Below, piece after piece: positions 62,850-64,000 of a stretch of 64,000 bases of DNA. The position numbers were made by a program, and so were the translations under genes. Source of the DNA: Paucibacter sp. Y2R2-4 (GTDB lineage Bacteria; Pseudomonadota; Gammaproteobacteria; Burkholderiales; Burkholderiaceae_C); the NCBI RefSeq assembly GCF_025717535.1, contig NZ_JAJIRO010000001.1:930001-994000 (forward strand), given 5' to 3'. The notes beneath the pieces are model-generated. The model was not told where the DNA came from and did no database searches. It worked only from the letters and a program-made list of their open reading frames with translations. The number at the start of each line of letters is the position of its first letter. The first letter of the stretch is position 1.

Positions 62850-63479
62850 TCAGTCGCCATGCGACAAGGCTTCGCCCCGCTGCAGCTTTTGCAAATCATC
62901 CACGGTATTGGCATTGGCAAAGGCCTGCGCATCGTCAAAGTGCACCCGCACACAGCGATGTAGACCGGCCCAAGCCATGATCTTGCTTTGCCCGCTTTGG
63001 GTGAAGCGCACCAGGCTTTCCAGCAAGCTCGCCTTCATCAAGCAAAACACCGGCTGCGCCTGGCGCCGGGTCTCTCCATCGATCTCGGCCAGGGTTTCGA
63101 CCAGCGCAATCTCAGCCTGCTCAGCCTCCAACGCCGCCGCCAAGCGAGCCACCATGTCTTCAGGGAACAGCGGCGAATCACAAGGCACGGTCACCAGATA
63201 AGGCGTTTCGCAATGCTCCAAGCCCGCCATGAAGCCGGCCAAGGGGCCAGCGAAATCGGGCAGGCTATCGGGCCAAACCGGCGCGCCAAAGGACTCATAG
63301 GCGCTCAGATTGCGATTGGCATTGATGAGGCAGGCGCCGACTTGCGGCGAAAGCCGCATCAGGGCATGCAGGGCCAAGGCCACTCCTTGGTAATTTTGCA
63401 AACCTTTGTCGACCCCGCCCATGCGGCTGCCGCGGCCACCGGCCAAAACCAAGCCGGTGATGTCTTGAGGAGAAATCAT
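62850..63479 (-). CDS. mobA: Molybdenum cofactor guanylyltransferase MobA
   Basis: MobA attaches GMP to the molybdenum cofactor to give the bis-MGD form used by formate dehydrogenase and other DMSO-reductase-type enzymes. The 209-residue protein has [19 protein letters not shown] at the N terminus (nucleotide-binding), LINANRNL near 55, [15 protein letters not shown] near 95 and a C-terminal [12 protein letters not shown]. The ATG at 63479 is chosen because LVLAGG motifs sit right behind it; an in-frame start 30 codons upstream is unlikely. Confidence 0.93.
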   Translation of the reverse strand: MISPQDITGLVLAGGRGSRMGGVDKGLQNYQGVALALHALMRLSPQVGACLINANRNLSAYESFGAPVWPDSLPDFAGPLAGFMAGLEHCETPYLVTVPCDSPLFPEDMVARLAAALEAEQAEIALVETLAEIDGETRRQAQPVFCLMKASLLESLVRFTQSGQSKIMAWAGLHRCVRVHFDDAQAFANANTVDDLQKLQRGEALSHGD

Positions 63480-63513
63480 GCGCAGCGCCCTGACATCAAA
63501 ACCGTGAAAGCCA

Positions 63514-64000
63514 TCAAGGATTGGCGTTAGGGAAGAACAACTGCTCGCCGCCAATTTTGTAGGCCGCAATTTGCGCCTGACCGTCGGGCGACACCACCCA
63601 GTCCGCGAAGGCTTGCGCCAAAGCGGTCTTGGTGTGCGGATGCTTGGCCGGGTTGACCACGATCACGCCGTATTGATTGAACAAGCGCTTGTCGCCCTCG
63701 ACCAGCACCGTCAACTGGGCACGGTTCTTGAACGACAACCAAGTGCCGCGGTCGCTCAGGGTGTAGGCCTCGCTGCTGGCGGCCATATTCAGGGCCGGGC
63801 CCATACCGCAGCCACAGGCGCGGTAGTCCAGCTTGGAGCTGCCTTTGACGGCAGGATCGTCAACACCGGCCTGTTTCCAAAAACGCAGCTCCGCCGCATG
63901 GGTACCGCTCTTGTCGCCGCGAGAAATGAAGACCGTGGCGCTGTCTTGCAGCTTCTTCAAGCCCGCGACCACATCGCGCCCTTTGACCTTGGCGGGGTCA
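63514..64000 (-). CDS. Tungstate/molybdate-type ABC substrate-binding protein (TupA-like, 5' end cut off)
   Basis: The minus-strand frame is open to the window edge, so only the C-terminal 161 residues are seen. [52 protein letters not shown] and [18 protein letters not shown] are typical of TupA tungstate-binding proteins; molybdate or phosphate-type binders are less similar. Placed behind mobA and fdhD, it may supply tungstate or molybdate to those enzymes. The start and permease genes lie beyond 64000. Confidence 0.85.
   Translation of the reverse strand, partial: DPAKVKGRDVVAGLKKLQDSATVFISRGDKSGTHAAELRFWKQAGVDDPAVKGSSKLDYRACGCGMGPALNMAASSEAYTLSDRGTWLSFKNRAQLTVLVEGDKRLFNQYGVIVVNPAKHPHTKTALAQAFADWVVSPDGQAQIAAYKIGGEQLFFPNANP

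Overview
The window is GC-rich chromosomal DNA that reads as a betaproteobacterium of the order Burkholderiales, probably the Roseateles/Paucibacter/Rubrivivax/Leptothrix group. The grounds are a Bug-type (TctC) binding protein, several PEP-CTERM surface proteins, a YkgJ-type cysteine cluster protein, a compact alaA/C-hom-thrC-moeA-moaD gene string and a paa operon with a TetR-type PaaR. No rRNA, tRNA, CRISPR array, transposase or phage gene was seen.

Layout. 0-10 kb: end of an unknown gene, a ComFB-domain protein, nadB, a DUF2804 protein, a Bug receptor overlapping a large DUF3604/PHP protein, and clpB behind a good sigma-32-type promoter. 10-23 kb: a surface/secretion region with four PEP-CTERM proteins (one with an internal duplication), a secreted M9 collagenase-like protease and a very large SARP/AfsR-type regulator. 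The gap beside that regulator holds a tandem 11-bp repeat of the kind SARPs bind. 23-24 kb: moaE-crcB. 24-31 kb: an SPFH/SHOCT protein, a double zinc-ribbon DUF4178 protein, a DUF350 membrane protein, a YkgJ-like protein on the opposite strand, a membrane-embedded spermidine synthase-like enzyme, a Tat-exported lipoprotein flavin oxidase and an outer-membrane beta-barrel. 31-33 kb: a questin-oxidase-like gene divergent from soxR, with a near-consensus SoxR box between them. 33-39 kb: alaA/C, hom, thrC, moeA, moaD and speD on the minus strand. 39-47 kb: housekeeping and stress genes (Mth938-like, bcp, PIN-PhoH ATPase, Cof-type HAD, YidB-like, prpE, NlpC/P60). 47-56 kb: a phenylacetate operon paaG-I-A-B-C-D-E-R-Z with divergent paaY and a perfect 14-bp palindrome at the paaG promoter. 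56-64 kb: a degenerate PfkB kinase, then moaA, a GNAT, a 3'-5' exonuclease, a second moeA, a YebC-family protein, fdhD, mobA and the 3' part of a tungstate-binding protein gene (tupA-like).

How the genes fit together. Molybdenum-cofactor genes are spread over the window (moaE; moaD-moeA; moaA, moeA2, fdhD, mobA), with a tungstate/molybdate-type binding protein at the edge. In many Burkholderiales, as I recall, thrC-moeA-moaD-moaE-clpB are contiguous. Here the order and strand are kept, but about 9.7 kb (the SPFH/polyamine and SoxR block) lies between moaD and moaE, and about 14 kb (the crcB and PEP-CTERM/SARP block) between moaE and clpB. Both blocks look like accessory insertions into a conserved backbone. 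The most interesting candidate system is the SPFH-DUF4178-DUF350-SpeE-flavin-oxidase cluster with speD nearby: it suggests polyamine-type chemistry at the membrane coupled to envelope stress. The SARP/PEP-CTERM region and the SoxR/questin-oxidase pair come next.
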